Assembly: GCA_003508835.1 (NCBI GenBank)
Contig: PUFA01000564.1
Span: forward strand, 1 to 64,000
Direction of reading: 5' to 3'
Length of the DNA: 64,000 nt
From: Eonycteris spelaea
Taxonomy: Eukaryota; Chordata; Mammalia; Chiroptera; Pteropodidae
The number at the start of each line of letters is the position of its first letter. Position 1 is the first letter of the stretch. Below the pieces are notes generated by a model. The model did no database searches and was not told the DNA's origin. It saw nothing but the letters and a program-made list of their open reading frames with translations. The position numbers and the translations under genes were made by a program. Shown piece by piece: positions 10,398-21,393 of the stretch.

Positions 10398-10494
10398 CTA
10401 CAGCAGGTCGTAGAAGTAGTCTAGGCCCTGGCCCAGCTCCCAGATGGACAGCCCGACACCCAGCTCCTGGCCAGCTCCAGCCGCACCTGCAGGA
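10398..10494 (-). CDS. CHID1: CHID1 terminal coding exon (two 1-nt deletions)
   Basis: The exon encodes (S)LQVRLELAR, then ELGVG, then [17 protein letters not shown] and TAG. The first block is displaced by a missing base at 10492-10493 (CC where CCC is expected on the coding strand). The second break is at 10466-10467 (AGGAG where AGGGAG is expected). The length is 97 nt against 99. A second acceptor AG lies 8 nt further in; using it would drop SLQ and rescue the first break but not the second. Confidence 0.88.
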
Positions 10495-13400
10495 CTGCGG
10501 TGGACACACCTGTCAGTCAGCCTCTGCCTCTTGTCCCGTCACAGCCCTCCGACCCGAGAGCGTGGCCAGGTCTGAGCCCTCGTCCCCGGGGTGGAGCAGC
10601 TCACCCGGCACTGGCTCCCTCTCCCACCTCGCTGAGGACAAGGGTCACTGAGAGGGCTGTGCCTGCTGGGCCCGCATACCTTCAGAGTCGGGTAGAACAT
10701 GACATGCCTCCCCCGGCGGCTTCTGCAAAAGACAGGACTGTCTGCCTTCTGCCTTGGGTGCCCCTGGCCCACCCACAGGACGGGGTGCGGACCCTCCTGC
10801 CCCCACCTGGGTGTCGGGCCAGGTCAGCTCCCAGGCAGGGCAGGGGTCGAGCTTGTGGCCGGCCCCACTGCAGCTCCCGCGCCCCGTCTGCCTGGGCCTG
10901 GCCTGCACTCACTTCTTATATTCGAAGAAATGCTCCGCAGCCTGGCTGTCCCACACCATCCGGGGCCTGTGCTCCTTCAGCGTCTGGATGTACCTGGGGA
11001 GGCCAGGGGGGGGACGTGTGTGGCAGCTCCCCTCTCTGTCTGGTGCCCCAGCCCCGCAGAGGCCTTGCCCACAGCTGGAACACCTGGACTAGGCAGCTGC
11101 AGTCATCACAAGAGTGAGGCCCCTTGGGGGCGGCAAGACACGGGGTTGTGACAGGGCCACTGTCCCAACGTCCAAAGTGCCATGCGTGCACCCTCGACGT
11201 GAGGAGGGGCCAGGAAGCAGGACCGTGGGGCAGGGCCTGGAACACTGGGACAGCTGTGGGGGGGCACCTCACACCTCGGGGGCAGGGCGGTAGACACCCG
11301 CAGGCTCGGGGTCTGAGCGGAACTGGCAGTGCCCAGCTCGTGAGTCTGGGTCGGCGTCCCGAGGGAGCTCTGCGCTGTGAAATCCTCCGAGTGTGACATG
11401 GCACGTGGGGGTGGGCAAGCCACAGGCCTGAGCATGACCAGGGCCTGGGCAGCTCCCAGAGGCCCCACGAGCCCCCACCCTGGCTTTCTGGGGACGACAG
11501 GCCAGGGCAAGGGTTTCCCGAACCTTCCAGAAGCCATGGCCTGCTGGCCAGCTCTGCCCGTCCGAAGCACCTGGACGGCCCGCGACTGAAGCACGGTCCC
11601 TGCTGCCGCCAGCGCCCGTGGGGAGAGCCGCGGTGCACAGCGCGCTCCTGCCCAGCCTGCCCGAGGCCCCGGCCCCAGCCCGGGTCAGGGCAGTGCCCTG
11701 GCCGCGCACTCCTCCATCTGTGGGGGCCTCCGTGGTCACCCCCAGTGCCAGCTGGGCGCACATGAAACACACTCCTGGGGGACCCCACTTCCTGGTCCTG
11801 CTCACGGCCTGGCTGACCATGATGTCTTCCTGCAGAAGGCCCAATCCAGGGGCAGTCGAGGTAAAGGGTGGTCTCGACTGCTCATGGGCATTCCTCCTTG
11901 TCCTAGAAACCCGGTTCTCAGAGAAGGAGGGGCCTGGAGGGAACGGAGAGCCCCTGGCCCCCGGGATAGGCAGATGGTAGAAACGCCCCCAGAACCCGTG
12001 CGTCCAGCCAAGGGCCAACCCAGCAGCCTCTTTCCCTTCCCCAGGGCAGAGCCCGAGGGAGCCGCCATGGACAATGGGCACAGATGGGCGTGGAGGGGCG
12101 GTCAGGCCTGGCTGGGCAGCAGGCAAGGAGCTGGGCGGGCACCTGCCTCCAGCTGGCCGATGCGCTGCGTCCCCAGTGGTGAGCGGGGCTGTGGGTGGCC
12201 TGCACAGCCCACCCTGGGAAGGCCGGCTGCAGTGGCGTGTGGGCTGCGTGCCAGACAGCGGTCTCCGGACACGTGTCCCCTGACGGGACGGCACGGGACA
12301 GCAGCAGCAGCTCACACCGTCTCCAAAGCCGGGGAGACTCAGGACCACGCGGCGCCAGTGCCCAGCCAAGCAGAACGCACACCTGGCACCCGACCCGAGC
12401 ATGGGTCCGCAGACGGAGGGCGACAAGACTTGAAGGAGCCACCCGCTGACCAGACCCCGAACAGACTGGCGGGGGCAGGGGGCAGGACACCGAGCAGCTG
12501 ATGAGTGACTCAGTCAGGGTGCGGGAGGGCCCAGGAGCACCAACGGCAGATGTGACACAGCAGGGGTGGCCACGGACCGTGAACACAGCAGCAGAAACCA
12601 GAGAGAGAGGAAAAGGGGAATCCGAGAAAACGCCAGGAGAGCCGGCGGCCTGCGTGCACGCGCCGGAGGGCTGGGGCGCGGGGGGCAGGAAGCCACCGGA
12701 AGGAGAAACCCAGAAACCCAGACCCCAACGAACCCAAGGAGAACCAGGCGGGAGAAGCAGGAAGCACACGCAGCCCCTCGCAGCCCAACTGCAGCACGCT
12801 CGAAGTGCCGGGGGCGAAGGGGACGGCCACGATGCCCCGCCCAGCAAAGCTCCAGGAAGCAGGCGGAACAAAGCCGGACGGAGCTCAATGGCAGCAGAGC
12901 CACAGCGCAAGTGGAAACACCGGCCTTCGGGCAAAAGTCCGGACCCCCGGGAGGATGGGAACCCCCAGACAGCAGCTTTGTGGGTCCCCCGGGCCAAGCC
13001 CACGTGCCACCTGCCCGCTGACAGGGGCCACGGCAGCGGAGAACCTGGGACGGCCCCACCCCGACGACCCCCGCCAGGCCTTCCCCGCTCCACCAGCACC
13101 GCAGGGAGACACGCAGGCCCACGGGACGAGGGCGGAGGCGGCTGCCTGGCGGGGCAGGAGCCCAGGCTCACCTGGCCCCAATGACGGACTCGCGGGCATC
13201 GCTGGAGGTCGAGTAGTCTGTGCCGTAGAAGTTCAGCCCCAGCAGGATCTTGCTCCGCCACTTGGCCTTGGGGTCCAGGACCTGGACACAGGCTCGCACC
13301 CAGGACAGCGGTGCATTGGGGCCGGGCCTGCAGGGCAGAGCAGCAGTGGTTCTCGGCAGCAGGCAAAGGCCTCGGGCTGTCCACTGCGGCCCCCCAGGCT

Positions 13401-16400
13401 GGGGCAGGGATCGCACGCGCGGAGGGAGGGGACAGCGGTGGTGTCCCGCGGCGCCTTCGCCCTGCCAGACACTCGGGCCTGCTCCAGCTGGGCCCTCCTC
13501 AGGGAGCAGGTGGCCCAGGCCCAGGCCCGAAGCCCCCGAGGCAGCGACCCCCACCCACAGGAGCACTGTCTCCTAGGCAACGAGGCAGGCCTAGCACCAG
13601 TGACTGCCTTCCAGAGTCCAGGCCCTGGAGGTGTGGCTAGACGCCCCAGGATGGCAGTCCCATGGGGGCTGGCCACTGCCCTGTGTCACATGCTCCTAAA
13701 ATAAAAAGGCTGCCCAATGCAGGGCCAATCGTGGGTGTTGGGGAAGAGACGGGGCCCTCTACGTTCTCAGCACTAAGAACTGACAGCAGTGTGGCCCTGG
13801 GTGGGCCTGAGTGTCCAGCGTCCAGGCCCGGAGGCAGGGGCATTTCTGCACCAAGCGGGGGCCTGCAGGGCCCCGACCACACTCACTGCTGTGCCGTGGG
13901 GTAGTCGTAAGTCATGAGGCTGAAGCCGTCCAGCACGGGGGCCAGCTGCTCAAACTCCTTGTGGGTGAACACGCCCAGCTGCTCAGTCCTGCACGAGACA
14001 AAGAGCCACCACGGCCCCTCACGCGCCCTGCAGCCCTCAGCCTGTCCATCCTCAGCTGACGCCTGGGCCTAACTAAGGGCAGAGCAGCTAGCTGGAGGGG
14101 GTGCCCCAGGCCCACACCCGTCTTGCTGTACTCCAGGACCTCAGGTTACTCCCTGGAAAGGACTTGGCACCTGGTGTGGTCAGGGCCCCAAGCCAGGAAC
14201 ATGGGTGGGGCTGCGATTCTCGATCACCAGGGCGCCTCTGGGCCCTGCCCCTCCCTGAGGCTGCAGCCCTCTGGCCCTGGGCTCCCGCTTTGCCCCAAGG
14301 TGGACGCCTCCCTCCTCCAGTACCCCAACTGGCCGTGGTTCCTGTCCTCTTGCCCCACTGTGGACCCTGCCTCGCATGGTTCTGAGTATCCTCTCCCCAG
14401 GCCCGTGTCCCCTACTGCCTTCCCAACCTAACCCCGTCCACGTGGCTCTACCCTCCACCTTCCTCCCCAGATACCATGAACCTGCCCGCGGCCTCCACCA
14501 ATCCTGACACGCTGCCTATCACGTCCTGCCCCTGAGTGGTCCATGGCCACCGCCCGCAGCGCAGCCCCCCAGTGGCCCTGGTGGGGGCCCAGCCAGTGAC
14601 AGGCAGAAGACCCACTCACTACCAGGACACCTGCATCTGCTCCCGACAGGCCACCTCACCCAGGCCCCCAGCTGTCACCTGTCCCTCCCCGGCCGCCCCA
14701 CTCAGCATGAGCCTCCCTGCCCCACAAGGATCAGAGTGAAACCGCCGGCCTGCAGGCCTCTCAGCCCTCCACACCCAGACCTGCACCCTGTCCACAGCCA
14801 CGTCGCTCCACGCCTGTCCCACGTCCGCAGGTGACCTGTGCCCACTGCCCCCCTGGAGCCCCCAGCACTGGCTGCAGGCCATCCCTGGCCCCCAGAAGGA
14901 TCCCCGCTCTACTCATCACCTTCTGGACCACGGGGTGACTGCCTGCCTGAGACTGCAGGAAACCCCAGGGGCGGCTGGAGGAAGTGGGGGGAGGCGCAGC
15001 CCGTCAGGGCGGACGTCTGCCGGCAAGGACCCCTGAGATGGCACCAGCAGCAAGGCCTGCGAGCCAGGGCTGGGCTCAGCAGATCCAGCGGGAAACTGCC
15101 GTCCTGCTGGAGCTCGGCTCCCTGAGGCGCAGCAAGAGGAGCCATGAGGGCCCCAGAGCCGGGAGCTGGGAGGCAGGGCCGGAGGCAGCGGCGCGGGCGG
15201 CTGGCTCTGGCCGAGCCGGCTCGGCCGCCAGCACCGCCAGCCGTGCGCGGAGCTGAGCACGAGCTCCAGGAGCCCCGCCACCACAGCGGCGCCCCCAGCG
15301 CAGCCTGCGGCCTTGCGAGCAGGGGTCGAGGTCAGCGCGGGGGTGGGGGGGAGGGCCCCACACAGTGCGAAGCAGACAGTGGCGCCTGTCGCTGCTGACC
15401 CCTCGACCCCTCGGCGAGACGGCTCCCGGGGTTCCAGGCAGAGGGCGGGATGAGCGCCGGCTGGGCGCCTCCACTGCGGCCGGCGAGCGAGCGTGGGGAC
15501 GGCAGAGGTGCCCGCACTGAGGCCGACTCCCGGGACCCCGCGCAGGGACCACGGTGGCCTCGGTCCTCTCCCTCCAGGCACCCCGGGCAGCGCACTGAGG
15601 AGGCGCTCCCTCCATGGCTGCAGGGTGAGCGGCCAGCCCCCGCCACGTGTCTGCACCCGCCCAGGTGCCGGGAAGGGGCACTGCCAGGCCAGACGTGGGC
15701 CCAGGGGCGTCCACTGAGTCTGCCCTCCTCACGCACTAGAGCAGCGGTCCCAACCTCGGCGGCACCAGGGACCAGGGCTCCTACGGGGATCCAGAGCCTG
15801 ATGACCTGGGGCGGGGCTGAGGCAGCGATGCTGGCGCTGGGGGGCGGCTGCAGGTACCGGTGAAGCTTCGCTCACGCGCCTGACGCTCACCTGCTGTGCG
15901 GCCCCGTTCCTATCAGGCCACAGACCAAACCAGCCTGGGGGTGGGGACCCCTGCACTAGTGAACAGCCTGTGCCAGGAAGGCGGCTGCAGGTGGGGGTCC
16001 CCGGTTCCAGCAGCGGCACTGGGCAGCCCCAGCATGGGGGCTGACCTTGAACCACCCAAAGAGACCAGGGACTGAGGGAGGGAGACCACTGTGGGTGAGT
16101 CTGCCCCGGCCCTCCCAGAGAGCTGGCCCCTCCTTCCCTCCCAGGCCCGGCTCCGACCCCAGGAAGCCACAGGAGCCTGGCTGGCTCTGACCCCACCACA
16201 CAGTTGCCCGTGCCCACGTGCGGAAGGAAGGGAAGGCAGATGGGCTCTGGCCGCACATGCAGGCCTGATGTCCGGCCTGCAGAGCGCCCGGCCCCACTGC
16301 AGCCCACCTGATAGAGTGAGGACCCGAGTGGGGGGGGAGTCGGGTGGGAGGCTGCGGTCCAGGCTGTGCAAAGGGTGCAGGCCTCTGGTGACGTGCGCGG

Positions 16401-19400
16401 GGCATCACGGGATGCAAGGGCCAGGCTCAGGGGAACCGGCCAGGGAACAGAGCCCGCAGGCTCTGCAGAAGTGACACCTGGCTTCTTTGTGAGTCTATCA
16501 GCTGGTGAACATCCCCAAGAGATACCACGGACCAATGAGATGTGTCCAACCTGGTCCCCTTAGGAGCTGGTGCAGGCCAGGCAGAGCCCCCTGCCAGTCC
16601 TGTCTGGCCGCTATGGCCTTCTCCTGCCTCTGCTGCCGCTCGATCCCGGTCTGCCCTTGGCCCTCATGCTGGGATTCTGGGCCTCCTCAGTGCCCAGGAC
16701 AGGGCGAGATGTCCTGGGCAAAGTGGACACGGGAGCCCCTTAAACTTAGGGACCTTCACGGGGGCGCAGGGGCGCAGCCTGCGACCAGTGATGCGGGTGC
16801 CCAGCCCTGGTTTTCACGCCTGTGAGCACAGTGGCTGCAGCATCTGCCCGCAGGGGCTGGCGCTGACTGGGAAGGGCCCCTGCCCCGAGCAAGCGCAACA
16901 CTTACCCGGGGGTGACGGCCGGAGGGATGACGAGGATGGCCAGCAGCCGGGCCTGGTGCAGCGCCTCGGCCATGTGGGTGAGCATGTGGACGAGGCCCCT
17001 GCGAGGAGCGGAGGGTCAGGAGGCTCGGCTGAGGTGACGCTCCCTGCCCTGGGGGCACAGGACGGCGGCCCGACAGTGCAGACACGCGCATGCCAGGGCG
17101 GGTGGCGGGCCCCGCACCCCCACAGGATACACAGGGCCACACAGCACCCCAAGACGTGCCCCAGGCACAGGACAGCAGGGGCAGCTCCACTGATGAGGCC
17201 TTGTGCCGAGGGGGCCCAGCCTGGCTCCCCAAGGAGCCAGCCCTGTGCAACGACCCTGGGCCTGGCAGACGCTGGAGACAGAGCTCCGTCTGCCTCAGGT
17301 ACAGGCTGGGGTGCAGGGACGGGGTGCCCCATTCTAGGGCACACGGAAGGGGAACCTGGGGGTGAGCACTGGGCATGCCCCTCCACACGAGCCCAGACGG
17401 TGGTGTCATGGGCTCCCCTGGCCCCAGAAGCGGAGGAGGGCAGTGTTGCGGTGGCTGGCAGCGTGCCCAGCACGAAGACCAGCATGGCTCCTGCCTGGAA
17501 ACCCATTGAGACGCCCCAGCCCCGCGGGCAGCGTGTGGCCATGCGGCAGCTGGCACCAGGAGCCTCGGTCCCGCACGCAGCTGCGCTGCACTTGGCCAGC
17601 TTTCTGGACGGCCCACGCCCTGTGCGTCCACTCTGACCTGGCCCCAATGTCACTGCATGACCTGCCCTCTGTCCTGCCCTGCAGCCCCTCAGGAGAGAGA
17701 TGGTGAGTCACCCCGCACCAGTGGTGCAGGCCAGAGAAGCTGGGTGCCCGGACTCACACCAGCAGGGGTGGCCAGGGCGAAGGCCACTCGGCTCCAGTGT
17801 GACCCTGCAAAGCACAGGTGAGGCCGGGATGGGGCCAGGTCCGTGCAGAACACTGATGTGGCCCAAACCAGCAGGTGACTCGTGCACAAGGAAGTGACTC
17901 TGGTTGTGAGCGATCAAGCGTAAACCCGGGGAGGCTGGCCCCCCACCAGGCCGGCACTGGTTCTGCCAGAGCTGTCACTGTCCGCTGCCCTCAGCACCTG
18001 TCACCATCATGCCCTTCTGGCTCCCTGGGGACTACGTCCTCGTGAGAAAGGAGGGATGGACTTGTGCCCCTGGGGCAATACCCACCTAGCCGGGTGTCTG
18101 TTGGGACAGAGTCCCAGGGGCCACTCCATGGTCACCCGTGTGCAGACACGGGGACTCCTCCACACTTTCAACTCAGCCTTCACTGCCTCTGCGCATCCTC
18201 CCCTGAAATCCAGCCTCAGGGATCTCCCAGGCGGGCCAGTGCCAAGCCCGTGGGGCTGGGCAGCGAATTCTTTCCCCAGAGGACTCAGGAGCCGGGCACT
18301 TCAAGGGCCCCACTGCACCCGGCCAGGAGCTGCTGCTCACATCCGAGCCTGACCCCACCGCCCCGCATGGGCTGCGTCCCCCCATCGCACCCTCCACCAC
18401 CACGTGGGGGCAGGACCGGCAGAGCGGCGAGGTCAGAGCCCGCCCCCCTGTCCTCCTCCAGCCTCCGCCAGGATGCTGGGGCCGGGAGGGGCCCGCGCTG
18501 CCCGCGTCCACTCACACGTGCTTCTGGCTCAGCAGCTGGCCCCAGACCTCCACCACGAAGCCGTCGAAGTGCTGGTCCTGGAAGGGCCGGGCAGGTGAGG
18601 CGGCGCCCGTGACCCAGCACTGACGAGGTGGCCACAGGTGCGCGAGCCCCTCTCTGAAGGGGTGGTGTGGGGGTCCCCACGGAAGCCAGAAGCAGAGAGG
18701 CCAGGGCTCCCGTGTGTGTGCTGTCCACTCCTGTGCCTGCCCGAACCCCCACCCCTGCAGCCCGGCCATGGACAGCTGGACATCACCCAAGGGAAGGCCC
18801 CCAGCCCCGGGGAGCCCTGTGGTCAGGAAGCAGCCTGTGCTGACCCCGTGGAGCACCAAGCCTCACCTTGGCAACCTGGACCACGGCCTTGCTCAGCTCT
18901 TCTATCTCGTCCTCGCTGTCCCAGACTCGCCGGAAATCCTCGCGGGTCCAGTCCTCAAACAGGAGCCGAGGCACTGGGGGGCAGGCCCGCGCAGGCACTG
19001 TGACCCTCCTGTGCATGGCCCCACCCCCCAGGCTGGCTCCCAGCCTCCACACAGCCGGGCACCCAGTGTGACCAGCCCAGCAATGCATGGGCTGGGGAGT
19101 CGAGGAAGGATGGGGATGCTGGCCCCTTCCTGCCCTCGCACACCAGCCCCCGACTGCCTGGGCCCTGCGTGTCCTGGCTCCTCACTGTCTGGCGCCTGCT
19201 GGACCATCCTCCACCCTGGCCTGACCCAATGGCTCCTTGTCAATGGCAACCACAGGGCCCCTCTGGCCTCTGCCCCGCATGGCTCCTCCTGGTCCCAGCG
19301 GGCTCCCTCACTCCCTAGACCCCATGCTGGTCTCACTGCCCTTTGGGATGGGTGCTGGGTGCCCCTCCGGGGCCGGCTGTGAGCTCTGGGACTGTGTGGG

Positions 19401-21350
19401 GCAGAGCCGGCTCCACTCTGGGGCTTGCTCCCCATGGCTCTCGATAAACGCTTGCGGATGAATGAAAAAACCAGAGGGCGCGTGCACAGAGGGGGTGCCG
19501 GCCTTGGTGGGCTGAGCCCGGGCAGGCAGGAGGGGTCACGGGACCCCAGCTGGGCCGAGGGCTGTGAGTGCCAGGCCAGCGGCTGCCTCGTTTCTGTGCG
19601 GTCAGGGGAATGACAGACGCACCAGGCACAGGTGAAGAGCCCTGGGCCACTCACCACCTATGGGGAGGTCACACCAGCCAGGGCCTCCACCCCTCGGCGT
19701 GTGGCCCAGAGGCCAGCGCCCTGACCGTCCAGACGCCTGAACTCACCTATGCGCAGGCCTCTGCCCTGCTTCCTGACCGTCCGCATCCACCCTGTGGGCC
19801 GTGAAGAGGACAGTCAGGCGGGGACGCAGCCCCTCGCCCACCCAAGGAAGAAAACGCCCAGCTGCATGGTGGGAGGGAAAGGGAGGTGGAGGGAGAGAGC
19901 CTGCGAGTTGGAAGCCCCCTAGGGCCAGGCAGCTCGGACCCCACGGCTGGAGGGGACAGGGGGCTGTGCCGGGGACCACATCCCACAGAGCCCAGGACTG
20001 TTTCTTGGAGCCGAGAGGTGTCTGGAGGGTCAGGTTCCATACTACCCTCCCGGCACCAGGGAGCCCCTAAGGGTCTTGAAACTCCACAACTGGCTGGCAC
20101 CTGTGTCCCCTCTAAATCCAAAGGGGGGGGCGGCCATGCGACCTCGGGCGCATGTCGGACAGCGGGGCCCTCACCCCCTCCCCGGACCCCCGTGCGGGCA
20201 TCAGGCGCACATTGCCACGGGGGATGGGGCGCAGGCCGCCGCCGGGCGGTCATCATCCTCGCACAGACACACGCAGGTTCTCACGCACACGCGCACTGAC
20301 ACCCCCGGGCCGAGTGCGAGCAGCGCGGGGAGCACCTTGGTCCACGTCGTGGAGGCCGGTGACCTCGAACATCTCGCGGCCGCGCCGCCTCAGCTGCAGC
20401 CAGGCGGGCGAGACCCGCGTGAACTTGCCTCCGAACAGCTTGGCGATGTCGTAGCCGTGGCTGTTCCACTGGGGGGCACAGGGACGGGTGAGCCCCCCAG
20501 GGGCCATGCCCCAGAGGGCCCCTTAGCAAGCCCCACGGCATCCCCAGCCGCTGCCTTGCCCTGGGACCGCCCCGTCCACCGGGCCCCGCTTACTGGAGTG
20601 ACGTAGCCCAGGACGTCCCCGGCAAAGCGCCTTTCCCGTGCCTTCGCGGAGCAGTAGCTGCGATGCTCGAGAACCACGTCCTCGGCCCTGGGGTCTGTCA
20701 CCACGAGACCCCGGTCTTGGACAGGCTTCTCTGAAGGCTGAGTCTGAAAGGGACGGGGAGTGAGCGTCACGCCTGCTGTCCGCAGGCAGCGGGCAGGGCC
20801 TGAGGAGCAGAGCGGTGCTCTCGACCTAGCCACGGACTGTGCCCGGAATCCACGTGGTGCCACTGGCCCGACCACGGGGGAAGGCCCACCCCCGAGGCGC
20901 TGATGGCCCCTGAAGACGCACTCTGCCTCCCTGGGCCACCAAGAAATCGGCACAGATGTGGCACACGCTCCCTGCCGTGGACATTACAGAACTTGACGAG
21001 GCGGGACTGACATCTGGGCATTGTCACGGAAGATGGCTGGCGGGACAGGCACACCCTCAGGGCCCCGAAGCTGCTCCCTGAGGCCACCCGGCCAGAGCAC
21101 TGGGGTAGCACAGGGCCAGCCACCCGAGGAGCCACGCCCCTTGGCCTTCCGGCTCACCGGCTGCAGAGGTACGAGGCCCCAGCAGGCAGAGAGGCGTGCG
21201 ACGGGTCGGCCCCTTGGCCAGCCCCCAGACCGCCCTTACCTTCTCCAGCAATGTCTTCGAGGCGGCCTTTTTGGCGTCCGACTTTGATAGGGTGGTGTGC
21301 ACAGAACCACAGGCCAGAGCTAGCCAGAGTGTGCTGAGGAGCGCCTTCAT
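10398..21350 (-). CDS. CHID1: CHID1 (chitinase domain-containing 1, SI-CLP), complete gene of 12 coding exons
   Basis: CHID1 is a secreted/lysosomal GH18-fold lectin that binds stabilin-1 and saccharides rather than hydrolysing chitin. Coding exons on the minus strand, 5' to 3': 21240-21350, 20594-20743, 20336-20468, 19747-19791, 18867-18973, 18516-18577, 16906-16998, 13887-13988, 13172-13327, 10913-10993, 10680-10722, 10398-10494. The start at 21350 ([20 protein letters not shown]) gives a signal peptide in register with human CHID1. All junctions are GT-AG with consistent phases. The coding length sums to 1180 nt against 1182 for 393 codons plus stop; the 2-nt deficit is entirely in the last exon. 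At the GH18 beta-4 position the sequence is DGFVVEVW (about residues 187-194) rather than DxxDxDxE, consistent with a non-catalytic chitinase-like protein. TSPAN4 is convergent downstream; AP2A2 diverges upstream. Confidence 0.95.
10680..10722 (-). CDS. CHID1: CHID1 coding exon 11
   Basis: This 43-nt exon lies between TTTTGCAG and GTATGC. It completes a Lys codon and encodes [14 protein letters not shown], matching the human SRSGRHVVFYPTLK segment. The exon is intact. Confidence 0.93.
10913..10993 (-). CDS. CHID1: CHID1 coding exon 10
   Basis: This 81-nt exon lies between CCCCAG and GTGAGT. It encodes [20 protein letters not shown] then HFFEYK, a late beta/alpha repeat of the GH18 barrel. 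The exon is intact. Confidence 0.95.
10994..13171 (-). other. CHID1: CHID1 intron between coding exons 9 and 10
   Basis: The intron is GC-rich with several long open frames on both strands. None has recognisable domains or continues across the flanking exon boundaries in a meaningful way. I see nothing else supportable in it. Confidence 0.7.
13172..13327 (-). CDS. CHID1: CHID1 coding exon 9
   Basis: This 156-nt exon encodes [20 protein letters not shown] then [20 protein letters not shown] and [11 protein letters not shown]. It is the longest exon of the gene here and contains the conserved LLGLNFYG strand of the barrel. Donor AG|GTGAGC; intact. Confidence 0.96.
13328..13886 (-). other. CHID1: CHID1 intron between coding exons 8 and 9
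   Basis: This short GC-rich intron has normal GT-AG ends. I see no repeat or conserved element in it. Confidence 0.7.
13887..13988 (-). CDS. CHID1: CHID1 coding exon 8
   Basis: This 102-nt exon encodes [20 protein letters not shown] then [13 protein letters not shown]. The LMTYDY strand is typical of GH18 barrels. The exon is intact; donor CA|GTGAGT. Confidence 0.95.
13989..16905 (-). other. CHID1: CHID1 intron between coding exons 7 and 8
   Basis: This 2.9-kb intron contains the hAT-type element at 15742-15953. The rest is GC-rich without a recognisable repeat or coding segment. Confidence 0.7.
15742..15953. mobile_element. hAT-type non-autonomous DNA transposon with target-site duplication
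   Basis: The element is 212 bp, starts CAGCGGTCCCAACCTCGG and ends GGGGGTGGGGACCCCTG. The termini are imperfect inverted repeats of the hAT form CAGNGGTCCCCAACC. It is flanked by 8-bp direct repeats CACTAGAG (15734-15741) and CACTAGTG (15954-15961), matching at seven of eight bases, as expected for hAT insertion. The interior (TGAAGCTTCGCTC, GCTCACCTGCTGTGCGG, ATCAGGCCACAGACC) resembles a common old mammalian MITE-like family that I recognise by pattern but cannot name. There is no transposase. Confidence 0.82.
16906..16998 (-). CDS. CHID1: CHID1 coding exon 7
   Basis: This 93-nt exon encodes [20 protein letters not shown] then [10 protein letters not shown]. It carries the ALHQARL helix and the hydrophobic strand after it. 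The exon is intact; donor GG|GTAAGT. Confidence 0.95.
16999..18515 (-). other. CHID1: CHID1 intron between coding exons 6 and 7
   Basis: This GC-rich intron of about 1.5 kb has canonical ends. I found nothing else in it that I can support. Confidence 0.65.
18516..18577 (-). CDS. CHID1: CHID1 coding exon 6 (degenerate GH18 active-site strand)
   Basis: This 62-nt exon encodes [20 protein letters not shown] and two bases of the next Val codon. FDGFVVEVW occupies the place of the GH18 catalytic motif FDGxDxDxE. The proton-donor Glu position is Trp here, and the middle acidic residues are replaced, as known for the CHID1 family. The exon is intact. Confidence 0.95.
18867..18973 (-). CDS. CHID1: CHID1 coding exon 5
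   Basis: This 107-nt exon encodes [20 protein letters not shown] then [15 protein letters not shown]. Human has NVLDSEDE where this copy has RVWDSEDE; the substitution is conservative for the fold and does not break the frame. The donor is AAG|GTGAGG. Confidence 0.95.
18974..19746 (-). other. CHID1: CHID1 intron between coding exons 4 and 5
   Basis: This 0.77-kb intron contains a weak L2-like tail at about 19380-19465. Nothing else is recognisable. Confidence 0.65.
19380..19465 (+). repeat. L2-like 3' end fragment (weak)
   Basis: The segment ends CTCGATAAACGCTTGCGGATGAATGAA, resembling the L2 tail CAATAAATATTTGTTGAATGAATGAA. The preceding bases are strongly diverged. Confidence 0.45.
19747..19791 (-). 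CDS. CHID1: CHID1 coding exon 4 (micro-exon-sized)
   Basis: This 45-nt exon lies between CCCACAG and GTGAGT. It completes a Gly codon and encodes [14 protein letters not shown], aligned to human WMRAVRKHAKGLHI. Phase 1 on both sides agrees with its neighbours. Confidence 0.93.
   Translation of the reverse strand, partial: GGCGRSGSRAEACA
20336..20468 (-). CDS. CHID1: CHID1 coding exon 3
   Basis: This 133-nt exon encodes [20 protein letters not shown] then [20 protein letters not shown] and DVDQ plus one base. It covers the beginning of the barrel. The acceptor is CCCCCCAG and the donor AAG|GTGCTC. The exon is intact. Confidence 0.96.
20594..20743 (-). CDS. CHID1: CHID1 coding exon 2
   Basis: This 150-nt exon of 50 codons, phase 0 at both ends, encodes [20 protein letters not shown] then [20 protein letters not shown] and [10 protein letters not shown]. 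It is intact; donor CCA|GTAAGC. Confidence 0.96.
21240..21350 (-). CDS. CHID1: CHID1 first coding exon: signal peptide
   Basis: The exon encodes [20 protein letters not shown] then [17 protein letters not shown], with a hydrophobic secretory signal. The ATG at 21350-21348 has G at -3 and aligns with the human start. An in-frame ATG three codons upstream (21359-21357, MPAMKALL) is an alternative start. The exon probably begins at 21393 after a long polypyrimidine tract and CGGCAG, giving 43 nt of 5' UTR. Confidence 0.94.
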
Positions 21351-21393
21351 GGCGGGCATGTCACAGCAGCATCCAACCTTGGGATTCAGGGGG

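Noticed and set aside
11918..13384. 488-residue minus-strand open frame
   Set aside because: It lies in GC-rich CHID1 intron sequence plus part of exon 9 in the wrong frame. Its composition (Pro, Arg, Ala, Gly) is typical of chance frames in CpG-rich DNA, and it contains no domain.
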